From Methanoculleus chikugoensis (GTDB taxonomy: Archaea; Halobacteriota; Methanomicrobia; Methanomicrobiales; Methanoculleaceae): a stretch of 64,000 nt of DNA. Shown here in pieces: positions 9,351 to 17,149 of the stretch; the stretch's first letter is position 1; each line of letters opens with the position of its first letter. The notes under the pieces are model-generated. The model was not told the origin of the DNA. It saw only the letters and a program-made list of their open reading frames with translations, and ran no database searches. The stretch is taken from assembly GCF_019669965.1 (NCBI RefSeq), contig NZ_AP019781.1, positions 1,240,001-1,304,000 on the forward strand, in the 5' to 3' direction. A program made the translations under genes and the position numbers.

Positions 9351-10079
9351 TTAGTCGATTGGTTTGCCCGGATTATTTTTCGGGTCTTTTTCAATATACA
9401 ATATCGCCGATTTTAAAGTGTTTTCTACGTCCAAAGTGATACCAGAAATCGTACACTCCATCGAAGTGAATACTTTTTCAATATACCCAATCCCTTGGTT
9501 TCTTAGTTCCTCGTTATTATGGGCAGGATACAGCGACCAATATGTACTCATCAGCCAACAAGGATGGCACGATTCGCATAAGAAACTGTAAGTATCTTCC
9601 ACTTGAGGATAGGTATCTTTCAGGCATCTGATAAAGTCCATCACGTGTACCGACTTTGTACTAGCTTTCCCCCCCCAAGGAAGATCGATCGGGTAACGAG
9701 CTCCAAGTAACAATTTGTGACTTTTCTCTAGTGCCCTATGCACATCACCTGTCTCTTCCATATAGACTAATATCTGGTTTGCGTAATGAGCTGCACCCCA
9801 TGATTCGAGCATAATACGTACTGGAAACGATATCATACTTAGAATTCTGCCTTCGTATAGCGTATTGAATGCCAAAAGTGCCTGATAAGTTGGAGTAAGA
9901 CAACCATTGAGGACATAAACCGCCAGTTGAACTGAGAGTAGACCCTCGTTGGATATTTGGTATTCGATTGGTATTTTGGGCAGTCTACTAACCAAATTGG
10001 TAAATTCAGGCTTCCATTTTTTCGCTTCTTCCAATCGGCTGTCAAACTGACATAACTGTTGTTCCCAAGGTTCTTGCAT
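9351..10079 (-). CDS. Hypothetical protein, possibly DUF5677-like
   Basis: 242 residues, predicted mostly helical, no signal peptide or membrane segment. A CESCHPCWLMSTYW stretch near residue 165 is reminiscent of helical proteins of the DUF5677 type, found beside defence genes, but I do not recognise the family firmly. The gene is AT-rich like the rest of the island, starts at an ATG at 10079 and is monocistronic. Its neighbours are the propeller protein and a degenerate hicB, both on other transcription units, so context adds only that it is cargo of the tRNA-Ala island. Confidence 0.5.
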   Translation of the reverse strand: MQEPWEQQLCQFDSRLEEAKKWKPEFTNLVSRLPKIPIEYQISNEGLLSVQLAVYVLNGCLTPTYQALLAFNTLYEGRILSMISFPVRIMLESWGAAHYANQILVYMEETGDVHRALEKSHKLLLGARYPIDLPWGGKASTKSVHVMDFIRCLKDTYPQVEDTYSFLCESCHPCWLMSTYWSLYPAHNNEELRNQGIGYIEKVFTSMECTISGITLDVENTLKSAILYIEKDPKNNPGKPID

Positions 10080-10315
10080 ACATCCAATTCAACCCTTAAT
10101 GAAATATGATTAACTGGAAATTTTTGAACCTTAAAGGAAATCAAATAGCAACGCCACGAGACACATCTTAACTGATTTATGAGATGTGAGAAAGGCCCGT
10201 GGCCGCATAAGAGTGACCAATACCATGTACACGCCTCTGCAGAGATAATCGGTCTCTCCTCGCCAACCTGGCCTGCTTGCCAATCTCCAAGGGCATGCCG
10301 TTAGGGAGTTCACAT

Positions 10316-10545
10316 CTAGACTTCGATGGTAATGGTGTACTCCAACAGCCCTTCCTCGGTGGGAATCTCCCTGCCCTTCTCCTGAAGATCCTCAACATAG
10401 ACCCCGACGGCTTCCCGTGTCATTGCTATTGCCTCATCGACGGTCTTCCCGAAGGTGATGCACCCGGGCAGGGTCGGTACAGTAACGGTGTATACCCGCC
10501 TTCCGGCTCCGTCTGGAGGAGGATACGGCACTGCAGGTGGTTCAT
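10316..10545 (-). pseudogene. hicB antitoxin, frameshifted (locus 0), with hicA vestige
   Basis: A HicB antitoxin relic. The N-terminal part starts at the ATG at 10545 (MNHLQCRILL). After EPEGGYT the frame is lost, because TATACACC replaces the expected TATACC (a two-base insertion near 10495), and the rest VTVPTLPGCITFGKTVDEAI continues in another frame to the stop at 10316. Downstream, about 10180-10315, there is no intact hicA, only a faint KQARL stretch like a HicA C-terminus. The sequence is GC-rich and strongly related to the loci at 28.1, 30.3 and 33.2 kb, so it is a degenerate copy of a repeated TA module dropped into an AT-rich island. Confidence 0.7.
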
Positions 10546-10802
10546 CGAGGTATATCCTGCAAATTATTCAAGTGAGTCGATTCGAAATGTTTCTAGTATT
10601 GAGTTTCGTGTTTCATTGTAACTCCCTAATTTGATGGTATATTCGAGTTTGGCCTCATCCAACCGAGATATCCTATTGGGTCCAGAATCTGGCTCTATTT
10701 TGTACTCTGGTTCGTTAGAAGCCTCTATTTTCTATTTATAGTTTAAATGGATATTATAATGTTATTTGAAGATTAAATAGGGATATACGGGATGAAATAC
10801 TC
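10546..10802 (+). promoter_or_regulatory. AT-rich promoter region of the membrane/RNase III-like pair
   Basis: Several TATA-like segments occur at about 10730-10790, including TATTTATAG and TTAAATAGGG, within 75 bases of the ATG at 10803. The G-rich run near 10785 could act as a ribosome-binding site. No operator symmetry is obvious. Confidence 0.4.
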
Positions 10803-11483
10803 ATGGGATTCTTAGAATACTACTTAGCTTGGGTGATTCCGATCGGTGTTGCGTTTTCGGTAATTCGACTACTCACATATTTTATTTCAGAACAAAAAAC
10901 TCCTCATCGGCTACTGTATCGGCAATTATTAGCATTTTTCCTTGCAGGAGCCTTAGTTGGTGCAGGTATAGCATTGTTCATGTTGAGTCAACAATTGCCT
11001 CTTCCCGATACAGTAACACAAACTGAACGCCTTGGCTTCTCATTTGGAGTTTCAAGCATAATTCTCGCCCTATTTGCTATAGCACTTACCATAGTGTATC
11101 AGAGCCAGTCTAACGATGAAGAGCTGTTAGAGGTAAATCAGTTTAAGGGTAAGCAGACAGAAATTTCCCAAAAGTTATCTGATATTGAAAACGGTTTATC
11201 TTTACTTACACAATCTGTTCACGATCAAAAAGAAAATTGTACCAAGAATATTGAATTATGGAAAAATCTTCAGGACGTCAATCAGAACCTTCAGAATATT
11301 ATTCAAAGGTTAGAACAACAAAATTCCTTGAATTCACATATTCTTGATGAAATGAAATGTCTGCGTTGTGAATTACATTACAATATGCAATTTGCAGGCA
11401 TCAATGAGAAAATTTCAACAATTGAGCATAAAATCACGCAGATGGAAAGGAAGAACGATGAGATCAACGATGGTGATGCGTGA
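10803..11483 (+). CDS. Three-TM membrane protein with cytoplasmic coiled coil
   Basis: 226 residues. Three hydrophobic segments are seen at about 8-28, 42-62 and 75-98. A long amphipathic coiled coil of Asn/Gln/Glu/Lys-rich heptads follows (about 105-225). No enzymatic motif is seen. The stop at 11481-11483 is three bases before the start of the RNase III-like gene, so the two form one transcription unit. Membrane anchor plus coiled coil beside a predicted dsRNA binder suggests a tethering or effector subunit in a two-gene system. That is inference; I do not recognise the family. Confidence 0.6.
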   Translation: MGFLEYYLAWVIPIGVAFSVIRLLTYFISEQKTPHRLLYRQLLAFFLAGALVGAGIALFMLSQQLPLPDTVTQTERLGFSFGVSSIILALFAIALTIVYQSQSNDEELLEVNQFKGKQTEISQKLSDIENGLSLLTQSVHDQKENCTKNIELWKNLQDVNQNLQNIIQRLEQQNSLNSHILDEMKCLRCELHYNMQFAGINEKISTIEHKITQMERKNDEINDGDA

Positions 11484-11486
11484 CTT

Positions 11487-12179
11487 ATGAATGAGTCCCG
11501 TAAGAAGCAGCTACTCGATATTCTCAGCGGTCCTTACTTCGGAATTGAGAAAGCCTCTGAAGAATCTCTCGCTCTCTATGAGATCGCGCTCACACATAGT
11601 TCATTCGCCAATGGGACGGATGTCCCTTGCGAAGATAATGAGAAATTAGAATTCTTTGGCAATTATCTTCTTGATTTTGTGGTTGCTGAATATCTGCACG
11701 GCTTAAAATTGTATGAGCCCAAAGAGATGAATAAAAGGATTAAGGTGACAGCAAATTCAAACCTGGCAGATATCGTCGCTAAGTATGATCTCGAGATTGA
11801 CGAGGCAATACATTTCCGGGGAAAAGAAAAGCCAACGGTGAAGATGACTGCCAATGCATTTGAAGCATTCATCGGTGCAATTCATTGTGCTGAAGGGATA
11901 GAAAAAGCGCGTGAGGTTATCCTTGGCATATTTATCGAAGAACTCAAGACCTTCGACCCGGAAGGCAATTATAAAGGCAGACTTAAAGAGCATGTTGAAC
12001 GGCACTCGTTAGGGGTATTGAAATACAGCCCTTCTGACGAAGGCCCCGGCCACAAGAAGGGATGGAGAGCAACAGTCAGTCTCAACGGGGAAGAGATTGC
12101 GCAAGGTGTCGGTTTCAGCCTAAAACAAGCAGAAATGAATGCCGCACGCGAGGCGTTACAGAAGCTGAATGTTGAGTAA
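11487..12179 (+). CDS. RNase III-like protein with two catalytic Asp-to-Asn changes
   Basis: 230 residues with the full RNase III layout: RIIID domain (about 25-150) and dsRNA-binding domain (about 160-228, ending in SLKQAEMNAAREALQKL). The signature is NEKLEFFGNYLL, where the family has ERLEFLGDxxL, so E55 is kept but the metal-binding Asp is N59. The second site reads ANAFEAFIGAI instead of ADxxEALIGAI: N123 replaces Asp and E126 is kept. These correspond to D45 and D114 of the E. coli enzyme. Loss of both should cripple two-metal catalysis while leaving dsRNA binding. Coupled to the membrane coiled-coil gene. Archaea rarely carry RNase III, so acquisition by transfer is likely. Confidence 0.85.
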   Translation: MNESRKKQLLDILSGPYFGIEKASEESLALYEIALTHSSFANGTDVPCEDNEKLEFFGNYLLDFVVAEYLHGLKLYEPKEMNKRIKVTANSNLADIVAKYDLEIDEAIHFRGKEKPTVKMTANAFEAFIGAIHCAEGIEKAREVILGIFIEELKTFDPEGNYKGRLKEHVERHSLGVLKYSPSDEGPGHKKGWRATVSLNGEEIAQGVGFSLKQAEMNAAREALQKLNVE

Positions 12180-12300
12180 CCGATTCAAGAGACTCCCAAC
12201 CACTTTCCCGCGACATCATGCCGCGCACGTATTCCCTAGATTGTATTCAAACGATAGATTCCGCGGATTTATTCCATCCGAGGCTGTAAAGGGGAGAGCG

Positions 12301-12351
12301 CCTTGGCATGGAAGAGGCCGCGGGTTCAATTCCCGCTCGGTCCATGTTGTT
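12301..12351. repeat. Distal 51-bp attachment-site repeat (tRNA-Ala 3' fragment)
   Basis: Exact copy of 374-424: half the anticodon stem, the loop, variable loop, T arm and acceptor 3' strand of tRNA-Ala(GGC), plus flanking bases. The 5' half of the tRNA is absent, so no functional tRNA can be made. It marks the far end of the island. About 240 bases of unassigned sequence separate it from the operator at 12590. Confidence 0.92.
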
Positions 12352-12589
12352 CTTTTGAACCTGTTTTACCGTGAGCTGCATCTCGCGTAGCCTCTGCCCG
12401 CAAGGCGTTTCTATCAACTGTTCCAGCACTTCTCTTGCTCTGGAGAACGGTCGCCACCGCTCCCGGGGTCGCCTGCTGTCGCGGTCCATTGTCATTCTTC
12501 CGGTCTCCTGTCCAGGTGCCGCTCGCGTATATACTGGCATTGAGGTGGTGCCGGCCCCCCTGCCCTCCCCCGGCAGACCCGCCCGGAGA

Positions 12590-12621
12590 ATAACGAATCT
12601 GTTATATAACAGATTTGTTAT
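12590..12621. promoter_or_regulatory. 32-bp operator-like palindrome
   Basis: The sequence is a 32-base inverted repeat centred at 12605/12606: left arm ATAACGAATCTGTTA, centre TA, right arm TAACAGATTTGTTAT, with one mismatch between arms. It overlaps the only AT-rich stretch upstream of the ATPase pair and contains TATA-like TTATATAA, so a bound dimer would occlude the promoter. The next methionine is at 12647 with AGGTG at 12636-12640 as ribosome-binding site, which decides that start over the longer open frame from 12371. Confidence 0.75.
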
Positions 12622-12646
12622 ACACTTGATCTGTCAGGTGTCATAC

Positions 12647-13834
12647 ATGCTGCCCGTAGGAAGCCCCGCAACAGGAGACGATTTCGTCGACCGCGAGCGC
12701 GAGACCGCGTTCATCCTGAGCACCATCAAGAACGACCACGTCATGCTCGTCGCCCCCCGGCGGTTCGGCAAGACCTCGATCATGCGAAAGATCGAGAGAG
12801 ACCTCGAGAACAAAGGCCAATCATGTGTATTCCTCGAGGTCGAGAACGTCAACTCGCCGGGGGAGTTCATCACCGATCTCGTCACGGCGCTCGTCGAGTG
12901 CGAGGGAGCGAGTGTCAAGGCCCGGATCTCCTCGGCACTCGGCAGGGCGTTTGCCCTGGTGCAGGAGAATATCGACGAGATCGAGACCCCGGCCTTCAGG
13001 GCAAAGCTCCGGAGCCGGCTGAGAGCGGAGTTCTCGGACGACTGGCACGAGAAGGCAAAGAAGGTGGACGAGATCTTTGCAGGGCTCACCGGGCCGGTCT
13101 GCATCATCCTCGACGAGTTTCCAGTTGCCATACAGAATATGGAGGAGGACGATGCGAGGAAGTTCCTGCAATGGTTCCGGCGGCTGCGGCAGGTCTCGCC
13201 CGGTGTGAGGTTCATCGTCGGGGGCTCGGTCAGCATCGACCACGTCGTCTACCATATCGGCGGGACCCCGGTCATCAATGACTTCCGGAGGGTCACCATC
13301 GGCGGGTTCAGCGAAGATGTCGCACTCTCCGTCGTCGAACGCATCTTCCGGGAGGAAGGGTGGGAGTATTCTCCGGATATCGGGTGGGCGGTTCTCGACT
13401 GCGTGGGCGAGCCCTACATCCCCTACTTCCTCATGATCGTCCTCTCTGGCTTAAAGGAAGAGGTGGAGATCTCCGGAGGGGTGCCCTCCCCGGCGCTGGT
13501 CGAGAGGGTCTACAACAGGAGGATCCTCGGCAGCGAGGGTCGCCACTACTTTGAGCACTACTCGCGCCGTCTCCAGACGACCTACTCCGGGCAGGAGGCG
13601 AAGGCTGCCCGCGCCATCTTAAGCAGGGTGAGTCTCGCGGAGTCCCTGCCCGCGGGTATTGCCTACGAGATCTTTCGGCAGAGCACCGCATCAGAGAGCG
13701 AGGATGCTTTTTTAGCGCTGCTGGCACAGCTGAACCACGACTTCTACGTCACTTCGGAGACTCCCGGCGAATTGCGGTTCTACTCGAAGATGCTCCGGGA
13801 CTGGTGGAGGATCTATTATGCCGGCACCTGGTAG
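12647..13834 (+). CDS. Archaeal AAA/STAND-type ATPase, first of a pair
   Basis: 395 residues from the ATG at 12647. The frame is open to 12371 but runs through the operator and the attachment repeat flank there. P-loop APRRFGKTS near residue 40, Walker B CIILDEFPV near 150, and an arginine-rich sensor region follow. The layout is that of the archaeal ATPase group (MJ/SSO-type, AAA_35/STAND-like), single-domain NTPases often in defence or mobile contexts. The last 17 bases overlap the start of a second ATPase, implying translational coupling and a heteromeric product. GC-rich, unlike the island upstream. Function unknown beyond ATP hydrolysis. Confidence 0.7.
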   Translation: MLPVGSPATGDDFVDRERETAFILSTIKNDHVMLVAPRRFGKTSIMRKIERDLENKGQSCVFLEVENVNSPGEFITDLVTALVECEGASVKARISSALGRAFALVQENIDEIETPAFRAKLRSRLRAEFSDDWHEKAKKVDEIFAGLTGPVCIILDEFPVAIQNMEEDDARKFLQWFRRLRQVSPGVRFIVGGSVSIDHVVYHIGGTPVINDFRRVTIGGFSEDVALSVVERIFREEGWEYSPDIGWAVLDCVGEPYIPYFLMIVLSGLKEEVEISGGVPSPALVERVYNRRILGSEGRHYFEHYSRRLQTTYSGQEAKAARAILSRVSLAESLPAGIAYEIFRQSTASESEDAFLALLAQLNHDFYVTSETPGELRFYSKMLRDWWRIYYAGTW

Positions 13835-15476
13835 GTGTTACCGCTACTTCCCCGCGGCCCTTGAGGGGGAGACGCTCCGGCACCTTCTCGTCGGCCGGCA
13901 GGAACTCCTGGAGAGCCTCTTCGACGAAGCAGACCGGGCGTCCGGCTCCAGAACGCCGCGGTTCTTCCTCCTGGTCGGGGACCGGGGCGCCGGGAAGTCT
14001 CACCTGATGAGCCTGCTCTGCCGGAGGATACGCGACGAACTCTCCGACCGGGTGATCCCCGTAGACCTTGCAGGGGAGGAGTACTCGATGTTCAGGGCGT
14101 CCGACTTCTTTCTCCGGGTGCTCGCGGGGATGGGGGTCGAGACCGCGGACGTGGCCGCGCTCGGCGAGGATTCACTGGTCCGCGAGGCCGCGGTCGAGCG
14201 GATCGCCGCATCGGCCGGGGAGAGGCAGGTCGTGGTCTTCGTCGAGAACATCCACGAGGTCTTTTCCCAGATGGGGAGGCCCGAGGTCCGGGCGCTGCGG
14301 TCGGTCTTCCAGCGGGCAGATAACCTTTCGGTCATTGCGTCGGCACCGTCGCTCTTCCCCGGGGTCCTCGACCATGAGGAACCGTTTTACAACTTCTTCC
14401 GGGTCTTTCACCTCCGGGAACTCGACTGCGCCGGATCGAAGGACCTCATGCGGAGGGTCGCGGAGGTCGACGGCAACACCGCCTTCATCGAGAACTTCGG
14501 GGACTACGAGCCCGGCATCGAGGCCCTCTGGCACCTCGTCGGCGGCAACCCGGGGCTGGTGGTCCGGCTGTACGAGATCCTCTCGCAGTGCGGGGCCGGC
14601 AAGGTGGCGGAGGCCTTCTTCAGGCTGGCGGACGAGCAGACGCCCTACTACCGGGAGGTCTTCCGGAGGCTTCCGGGGCAGCGGCGGCTCATCCTCGATA
14701 CGATCCTCGCCGCAAAGACCCCGCTCACCCCGAAAGACGTCGCAGAGCGCGCCCGGCTGAACCTCGCGACGGTGAACGCGCAGGTCCGGAGGCTGGAGGC
14801 CGAGGGCTACGTCGTCTCCCGCCCGATGAAGAAGAGGACGACCTACGAGGCCCGGGATCGGCTTTTTAGGCTGTGGCGGGCGCTGCGGAGGCCGGCCGGC
14901 CGTGACCGGGTGTTTGGTCTCATCGGGTTCCTGGAGGCCTGGCATGAGCGGCCGGGGGCCGTCGATATACCATACCGGGGGACGCCGGGTGTTATGGAGG
15001 GCGAAGCCCTGCCGGACCGGACCGCGGCCGGGAGGCGGGAGGATGTGCTGGCGGCGCTGCAGGAGGCCGGGGAAGAGCCCGACGACCCGGGCCGGTTCGT
15101 GCGCCTCGCGCTCGATCTGGCGGGGGAGGAGTTGCTGGCCGGGAACCGGGCAAACGGCCTCTCGCTGATCCGGGCGGCATATGCGCACGCGAGCCGCCTG
15201 GACCCGGCAACGGCACGGAGGATGACGGCCGGGTTCCTGAAGCGGCTCGCAAGGAAGGGGGAGGTCTCCGCGGTCGGGAGCGCCGTTCGCGAGATCATCG
15301 CATCCGGGGGCACCGGGTGGGAGGGGTTCCTGAAGCTGGTCGCGGATGCCGTGGCGATCGTCGAGGCGAAGAATACGCGACTGTACTATACGAGGCTGCA
15401 GCCGGAGGAGCGGGCGGTCGTTGCCGGGATTGTCCGGGCGATCACGGGGTCGGAGGAGCTGGGGGTGGGGGGTTAG
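13818..15476 (+). CDS. AAA ATPase with winged-helix domain, second of a pair
   Basis: 552 residues. P-loop VGDRGAGKSHL near residue 55 and Walker B-like VVFVENIHEV near 140 give an AAA core with Orc/Cdc6-like character. A winged helix at about 290-350 (LTPKDVAERARLNLATVNAQ and the following wing) should bind DNA. The C-terminal 200 residues are helical, possibly TPR-like, and look like a sensor. The start lies inside the 3' end of the preceding ATPase gene (17-base overlap). The pair shares the palindrome-controlled promoter. I infer a two-ATPase complex with DNA recognition; a defence role is suggested only by neighbours. Confidence 0.65.
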   Translation: MPAPGRCYRYFPAALEGETLRHLLVGRQELLESLFDEADRASGSRTPRFFLLVGDRGAGKSHLMSLLCRRIRDELSDRVIPVDLAGEEYSMFRASDFFLRVLAGMGVETADVAALGEDSLVREAAVERIAASAGERQVVVFVENIHEVFSQMGRPEVRALRSVFQRADNLSVIASAPSLFPGVLDHEEPFYNFFRVFHLRELDCAGSKDLMRRVAEVDGNTAFIENFGDYEPGIEALWHLVGGNPGLVVRLYEILSQCGAGKVAEAFFRLADEQTPYYREVFRRLPGQRRLILDTILAAKTPLTPKDVAERARLNLATVNAQVRRLEAEGYVVSRPMKKRTTYEARDRLFRLWRALRRPAGRDRVFGLIGFLEAWHERPGAVDIPYRGTPGVMEGEALPDRTAAGRREDVLAALQEAGEEPDDPGRFVRLALDLAGEELLAGNRANGLSLIRAAYAHASRLDPATARRMTAGFLKRLARKGEVSAVGSAVREIIASGGTGWEGFLKLVADAVAIVEAKNTRLYYTRLQPEERAVVAGIVRAITGSEELGVGG

Positions 15477-15637
15477 GGGTTGTGGGTTTCGTGCCGGCCT
15501 CCGATAGTGACAGTATCCCGGCATGTCTGTGAGAGAAGACCACCGGGATTGACGGTTTAACCCGGTTATACCCCGATGAAAACAAGCGTCTCTGCCGGGA
15601 TATAATCCAGCGAATTTAAAAATGGGGGATACAAATC

Positions 15638-17149
15638 CTATCCAGTTCTTAGCAATGCTTTCAATTCATCCAGATTGTCCAGGATCTCTTTCTCCAGAGC
15701 CTCAATCTTCTCGATGATAACTTCCGGAGACTCGTACTCGACTTCCTCGTATTCGATCTCCTTATAGCGAGAGATCGAGAGGTCATAGTTATTCGCCTGG
15801 ATCTCCTCGACCGGCACATGGAAGCACTTCGCCTTTCTGTCTGTCGGGTTTGTGTCTCTCCGCTCCCTGAATTGCTCGATAATGTCTGGAATATCTCCTT
15901 TGCCGTCGATGAACGTCCTCTTGTCGTCGAGCGAATACCCATCCGCCTCCATGTCGTAAAACCAGACCTTCCCGGTCTTTCCGCCCTTCACGAAGATCAG
16001 TACGGCGGTCGAGACTCCGGCATAGGGCTTGAAGATCCCGGAAGGCATGGAGACGATACCCTCCAGTTGATTCTCCTCAAGGAGCATCCGGCGGAGCTCT
16101 TTGTGTGCTCTTGAGCTCCCGAAGAGCACGCCGTCCGGCACGATAACGCCACACTTCCCGCCTATCGTCAGGAGTTGTATCATCCGCTCGACTAAGAGCA
16201 GTTCGGTCTTTGTCGTCGCAAGCGAGAGGCTGTCGTTTATGTCGCTCTTGTCGATGCTGCCCTTGAAGGGGGGATTGGCGAGCACGACCGTGTAGCGCTC
16301 TTCTTCAGTGTATCGCTTGGAGAGGGTATCCTTGAGCTCGATGTGAGGCGCTTTGATGCCGTGGAGCATCAGGTTCATGAGCGATATCCGGGTCATTGTC
16401 GAGTCGAAATCGAATCCGTAGAACGTATCGCTCCAGAGTTTCTCCCAGTGCTTCTGGTCGGTGATGTTGTCGCCGATGAGGTTGTGATACTCCCCCTCGC
16501 TGTCGACTTCAAGGAGGTCGGGGCTCGTGTACTTTCGTATGATGTGCTCGTAGGCGTTGATGAGGAACCCGGCCGTGCCGCACGCAGGATCGCAGATACG
16601 GTCGGTGATGTCGGGGTCGACCAGCTCGACGATCATCCGGATGATATGACGCGGGGTGCGGAACTGTCCGTTCTTCCCGGCGGTGGAGAGTTGGGAGAGG
16701 AGGTATTCGTAGATGTCGCCCTGGGTATCCCGGTTTTGCGCCGTGATATTCATATCGTCGATGAGAGCGACCGCTTCCTGGAGGAGCGAGGGCTTCGGGA
16801 TCATAAAGACGGCGTCCTGCATCTGCCGGGAAAAAAGCGTCTTCTCGCCGTTATGGAGCGATTTGATGAAGGGAAAGACCTTATCCCGGACGTGCTCCAG
16901 CATCTGCTCGGCAGGGTAGTGCTTCCAGCTCGACCACCGGCACTCCTCATGCCCCTCGAAGACTGACGTATACGGCACCCCCCGCGCCCGTGCTCGATTC
17001 TGCTCGACGACATCCATATCTTCGAGGCGCTTCATGAAGATGAGATAGGACATCTGCTCGATGGACTGGAGCGGGTTGGACATCCCGCCGCTCCAGAAGC
17101 GATCCCAGAGGGTGTCGATCTTTGATTTTAGGTCGGGGGCGAGTTTCAC
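15638..17149 (-). CDS. hsdM: Type I restriction-modification methyltransferase subunit
   Basis: 503 residues. An N-terminal helical HsdM_N domain precedes an N6-adenine methyltransferase: SAM motif DPACGTAGF near residue 190 and catalytic NPPF near 291. It methylates the adenine in the sequence read by HsdS and protects host DNA from HsdR. It is the last gene of the operon hsdR-hsdS-hsdM on the minus strand, starting in a four-base overlap with the end of hsdS. Length and motifs are complete, so it should be active. Confidence 0.95.
   Translation of the reverse strand: MKLAPDLKSKIDTLWDRFWSGGMSNPLQSIEQMSYLIFMKRLEDMDVVEQNRARARGVPYTSVFEGHEECRWSSWKHYPAEQMLEHVRDKVFPFIKSLHNGEKTLFSRQMQDAVFMIPKPSLLQEAVALIDDMNITAQNRDTQGDIYEYLLSQLSTAGKNGQFRTPRHIIRMIVELVDPDITDRICDPACGTAGFLINAYEHIIRKYTSPDLLEVDSEGEYHNLIGDNITDQKHWEKLWSDTFYGFDFDSTMTRISLMNLMLHGIKAPHIELKDTLSKRYTEEERYTVVLANPPFKGSIDKSDINDSLSLATTKTELLLVERMIQLLTIGGKCGVIVPDGVLFGSSRAHKELRRMLLEENQLEGIVSMPSGIFKPYAGVSTAVLIFVKGGKTGKVWFYDMEADGYSLDDKRTFIDGKGDIPDIIEQFRERRDTNPTDRKAKCFHVPVEEIQANNYDLSISRYKEIEYEEVEYESPEVIIEKIEALEKEILDNLDELKALLRTG

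Larger units (their letters stand above)
374..12351. mobile_element. tRNA-Ala-integrated genomic island, about 11.9 kb, no integrase seen
   Basis: The segment is bounded by the exact 51-bp repeats at 374-424 and 12301-12351. Inside, genes are AT-rich, in contrast to the GC-rich gene before it and the GC-rich ATPases after it. Cargo: a GHKL/Shedu-like protein, a TrlF-like ATPase, a propeller protein, an unknown protein, a broken hicB, a membrane coiled-coil protein and an RNase III-like protein. I see no integrase, replication gene or virion gene, so it is either a decayed element, a defence cassette mobilised in trans, or one half of a larger island. Boundaries are firm; mobility is inferred. 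Confidence 0.8.

Noticed and set aside
12247-12540. Minus-strand frame over the distal att repeat, a possible integrase tail
   Set aside because: Part of it is just the tRNA fragment translated antisense; the remaining residues show no recombinase motif (no R...HxxR...Y).
12371-12646. N-terminal extension of the first AAA ATPase to 12371
   Set aside because: The extension runs through the palindromic promoter, has no family-like sequence and lacks a ribosome-binding site, while AGGTG precedes the ATG at 12647.
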